From NCBI RefSeq assembly GCF_039521325.1, contig NZ_BAAACD010000024.1: a stretch of DNA of 64,000 nucleotides. One strand, 5' to 3'. The translations under genes were made by a program, and so were the position numbers. The first letter of the stretch is position 1. Each line of letters starts with the position of its first letter. Below are positions 61,433 through 64,000 of the stretch, piece after piece. The DNA is from Clostridium_X cadaveris (lineage in GTDB: Bacteria; Bacillota; Clostridia; Clostridiales; Clostridiaceae). The notes below the pieces were generated by a model. The model worked only from the letters and a program-made list of their open reading frames with translations, did no database searches and was not told the DNA's origin.

Positions 61433-62587
61433 TTAAAATTCCTCCTCTTTTTCACGAACTACCGAAAGAAATATCTTAAATCCTTCATTATCTTTAGATA
61501 AAAATTTCACCTCTCCATTTAATTCATTTATTCTTTCCCTTATGCTTTTTAGTCCTAATCCAACTTCTTCTATGGAGTCCGTTCCAATACCATTATCAGA
61601 TATTACGACAGCAAGTCCATCCTCTGAAAAGTTAAAGCTAATCTTAACCTTAGTCGCTCTTCCATGCTTTAAACTGTTAGATAAAGCTTCTTGTATTATT
61701 CTATACATATTTGAAATTTGCTTAGATGACATCCCCCACGGTGTTCCAGTAGTTTTAAAATCCACTTCAACTCCTGTAAGATTACTAAAATTTTTCAACA
61801 ATTCATCTACCTTAAATATTCCCTCAAAAGAATTGTATTCTATTGGTTTTAACTCTTTTACTGCTCTTCTTACATCTTTAAGACTTTCATTTATAAACTC
61901 TCGTAAATTCTTTGTCATAGGCTCTAGCTTGCTATTTTCTTTTGATGCTATTCTTTCCATAGCTCCCAACTGAATCATTGCAGTTGATAAAGCATGTCCA
62001 ACGCTGTCATGAATTTCTCTTGAAATTCTGTTTCTTTCTTTTAAAAGCGTAAGTTCCTCTATAGATGAAGCATAATTTTCTAAATTTATATTTGCTTCTT
62101 TTAATTCTTTTTCCTTTACTCTCAGCTTGTCATAAAGTACTTGAGCATTCACCTTTTCTTTGTTTTCATTACTAACATAAAATAGAAGTATAATCATTGT
62201 ACATATATACACTAAATTTAATGTACCTTCCCCATCCCCATTTATTAAAGATGCTAAAAATGTTCCTATAAAAATAATTCCTATAAGCCATTTTGAATAC
62301 CTTGCCTTAAGCATGATAAAACAATCTAAAATAGATGGCAGCAAATATAAAATAAGTTTTCCAGAATATATGCTATAAGATAAAAATGCCAGCATTATTT
62401 CTAGAGCAACAGAAACATATCCAAGCTTAGTTTTAAAATAGAATAGCCTTAGCTGATTGTTCAGTATAAATAATCCCATTATTATAGTAGCTAAAGTACT
62501 CATATCCTTATGATTTACAATAAGCTGAAACAGGATTGCCGCTATCATAATATATCTTATTAAAATAAATTCCTTTAACTTTTTCAT
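61433..62587 (-). CDS. Membrane histidine kinase of the HisKA_3 type (LnrJ/LiaS-like)
   Basis: 384 residues. The N-terminal half has about five membrane helices (to residue 145) and no large outer domain, as in intramembrane-sensing kinases that respond to cell-envelope stress. A coiled segment (about 150-180) leads to the DHp domain with RNRISREIHDSVGHALSTAM near 189 and the HATPase domain (ISDNGIGTDSIEEVGLGLKSI). With the response regulator and ABC genes it matches the linearmycin-resistance (LnrJKLMN) layout. Confidence 0.92.
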   Translation of the reverse strand: MKKLKEFILIRYIMIAAILFQLIVNHKDMSTLATIIMGLFILNNQLRLFYFKTKLGYVSVALEIMLAFLSYSIYSGKLILYLLPSILDCFIMLKARYSKWLIGIIFIGTFLASLINGDGEGTLNLVYICTMIILLFYVSNENKEKVNAQVLYDKLRVKEKELKEANINLENYASSIEELTLLKERNRISREIHDSVGHALSTAMIQLGAMERIASKENSKLEPMTKNLREFINESLKDVRRAVKELKPIEYNSFEGIFKVDELLKNFSNLTGVEVDFKTTGTPWGMSSKQISNMYRIIQEALSNSLKHGRATKVKISFNFSEDGLAVVISDNGIGTDSIEEVGLGLKSIRERINELNGEVKFLSKDNEGFKIFLSVVREKEEEF

Positions 62588-62602
62588 ATTTATCTCCTAA
62601 AA

Positions 62603-63694
62603 TTATTTTATTCCAAGCAGTACTTTAAAAGGTGATACCCTTTTACACAACTCATAAACCACGAAGCTTATCACAAATGACGATAAAATTATTATTATCA
62701 TAGAAAGCCAGTGAGGTAGCATAAATGGAATGATGTAAAATGCTATGGTTAAAAGTATTGTTTGGTGAAGTATATAAACTGGAAAAGTCGCTTCATTTAA
62801 ATACTTTAATATTTTATGATTCTTATTTAAGTACTTTATTCCATAAGAAACAACAACTAAAATCATAGTGATCATTACTGAATTTTTTAATATACCTTCT
62901 ATGACGTAGGCTAATATCCCCAAATCCATAGATTCAAACCATATAAAATAGGTAATACCTAATATGCTGAAAATTACATTGAAAATTATAAATTTTTTTC
63001 TTTTAACTACCAAGTGATTTAAATATACTTCGTTACTATAGACTATATATCCTAATACAAAAATCAAAAGATTAGTAACAAATCCTTTACCCCCTATATT
63101 AGGAGCTAAATCAACAATTATTATAGATACTACAACCCAAAAAAGTCCTAGTTTACTCAAAAATACTTTTTGGAACTTTTCTAAAAATACTTCTCCTGCC
63201 TTTGTCTTCAATATCTTTATTATTCCTGTTCCTGCTAATGATATGAAAAATAAAAAGACTATAAACCATAAATGAGCTGGGGTAAATCCTCCATCAAATC
63301 CCATAAAATCATTTATATTAGTAAAGAAATACTTCATGTGTTCAATATAATTTACATTAGTCTCCCCTCTCCAAACCCTTGCAAGGTAAGTTTGAGGAGG
63401 CACCAAAGCTACAATTCCGAAGATAAATGGAATAAGCAGCTTCTTTGTTCTTTCTTTTAGATACTCTTTGCAGTTTCTTCTTGATAAAGCAAAATAAGTT
63501 GAAGCTCCTGCTAAGAAAAATAATAATGGCATATACCAAGAAAATGTGAATATTATAAATAAGTTTGAAAATAGATTTGTACTTTCAGACTTTACATAAA
63601 AATCTCCTAGATCTGTATATATCACAGCTGTGTGATATATAAACAGCATTAATATACATATATTTCTGATCCAATCAATTTCTCTTCTTCTCAT
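62603..63694 (-). CDS. Acyltransferase 3 family membrane protein
   Basis: 363 residues with about ten hydrophobic helices. The opening REIDWIRNICILMLFIYHTAV near 4-24 contains the family R...H motif with His in helix 1, and FFLAGASTYFALSRRN near 62-77 is the next conserved block. These proteins O-acetylate or acylate surface glycans or lipids. GAGAGGTG five bases before ATG 63694 sets the start in place of 63709. It heads the operon, 15 bases before the kinase gene. Confidence 0.9.
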   Translation of the reverse strand: MRRREIDWIRNICILMLFIYHTAVIYTDLGDFYVKSESTNLFSNLFIIFTFSWYMPLLFFLAGASTYFALSRRNCKEYLKERTKKLLIPFIFGIVALVPPQTYLARVWRGETNVNYIEHMKYFFTNINDFMGFDGGFTPAHLWFIVFLFFISLAGTGIIKILKTKAGEVFLEKFQKVFLSKLGLFWVVVSIIIVDLAPNIGGKGFVTNLLIFVLGYIVYSNEVYLNHLVVKRKKFIIFNVIFSILGITYFIWFESMDLGILAYVIEGILKNSVMITMILVVVSYGIKYLNKNHKILKYLNEATFPVYILHQTILLTIAFYIIPFMLPHWLSMIIIILSSFVISFVVYELCKRVSPFKVLLGIK

Positions 63695-63860
63695 CCTGTC
63701 ACCTCTCATAATATATTTATTGCATCCTTATATGCACTATAATTATACCTTAATTTTTTTACTATTTATACATAATATTTTTACATTTACTAAGCTATAA
63801 TATTTAATTATTAAAAATTATAATTATTTGATATAATATTCCTAATAATCAAAAATAACG

Positions 63861-63878
63861 GAAGTGATGTGTCACTTC
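63861..63878 (+). other. Small hairpin in the tyrA leader
   Basis: GAAGTGA/TCACTTC perfect 7-bp stem with a 4-base loop, about 35 bases before the tyrA ATG. No T run follows, and it is not a recognisable T-box. Confidence 0.4.
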
Positions 63879-63913
63879 AAAAGTAGCATAGCAGTATGGT
63901 AGGAGGATAAAAA

Positions 63914-64000
63914 ATGAAAATTGTTATTGTAGGTCTAGGAGTCATAGGTGGATCCTATGCTTTAGCACTAAAAAATTGCGGTTATAATGATGTGTATGGG
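63914..64000 (+). CDS. tyrA: Prephenate dehydrogenase, N-terminal start (3' end outside window)
   Basis: The first 29 residues only. MKIVIVGLGVIGGSYALAL is the nucleotide-binding loop GLGVIGGS of TyrA-type prephenate dehydrogenases, and AGGAGG is seven bases before the ATG. It would convert prephenate to 4-hydroxyphenylpyruvate in tyrosine synthesis. The gene runs off the window, so neighbouring aromatic-pathway genes cannot be checked. Other NAD-binding families share similar loops, but GLGVIGGSYA is typical of TyrA. Confidence 0.8.
   Translation, partial: MKIVIVGLGVIGGSYALALKNCGYNDVYG

Overview
The window is AT-rich, densely coded DNA from a low-GC, Gram-positive, spore-former-type anaerobe, most likely an amino-acid-fermenting Clostridium sensu stricto. 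The signs are strong GGAGG ribosome sites, frequent TTG/GTG starts, a clostridial pyr operon with a PyrR-type attenuator, an orphan pyruvate formate-lyase activase, a branched-chain 2-oxoacid:ferredoxin oxidoreductase cluster and histidine-degradation genes. No rRNA, tRNA, CRISPR array, prophage or intact insertion sequence was seen. The species cannot be fixed from the sequence alone.

Layout. 1-16 kb holds the end of feoB with its small Cys-rich partner, an RNase H-like protein, a degenerate arginyl-tRNA synthetase paralogue, a Ppx/GppA phosphatase with HD domain, trmB, an M50 protease, a surface/exopolysaccharide pair, a PhoH-family ATPase, birA, an exonuclease, a lipoprotein deacetylase, pflA and a formate/nitrite-family channel. 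15.6-20.5 kb is pyrB-pyrI(short)-pyrF-pyrE behind a PyrR-type leader, then a serine-less beta-lactamase-fold protein and a phosphofructokinase gene broken by a third copy of a 7-bp repeat. 20.8-26.6 kb has a lipoprotein, mannose-6-phosphate isomerase, a TPR protein and murT-gatD. 26.6-33.1 kb is a fermentation island: leucine/valine-type dehydrogenase, a P-loop ATPase and four 2-oxoacid:ferredoxin oxidoreductase subunits, flanked by two paralogous XRE regulators with the same unknown C-terminal domain.

33-42 kb holds a deacetylase, fchA, ftcD, hutH and a 1030-residue SARP/BTAD-type regulator. Direct heptamer repeats (TAGACGW-N4-heptamer-N8-TATAAT) lie upstream of both hutH and ftcD, in the exact geometry described for SARP activators, so the large protein is predicted to activate histidine breakdown. 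41-44 kb is an iron alcohol dehydrogenase with a -24/-12 sigma-54 promoter, three upstream activator repeats and an adjacent AcoR-like activator. 44-51.7 kb is mixed: a Fur-box-controlled YgbA-like protein, DUF1904, a CAP-domain secreted protein, an SPL-like radical SAM protein, a WYL regulator, a MATE exporter, a deoxynucleoside kinase, an ECF substrate-binding subunit behind an attenuator-like leader, and DUF3842.

51.8-63.7 kb encodes envelope functions on the minus strand: a DedA/glycosyltransferase/acyltransferase operon with an OmpR-type two-component system, and an acyltransferase/NarL-type two-component/ABC exporter operon of LnrJKLMN (linearmycin-resistance) type. The latter ends in an unlisted 28-residue membrane protein, and a terminator-like hairpin covers the ribosome site of its ATPase gene. 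The window closes inside the start of a prephenate dehydrogenase gene.
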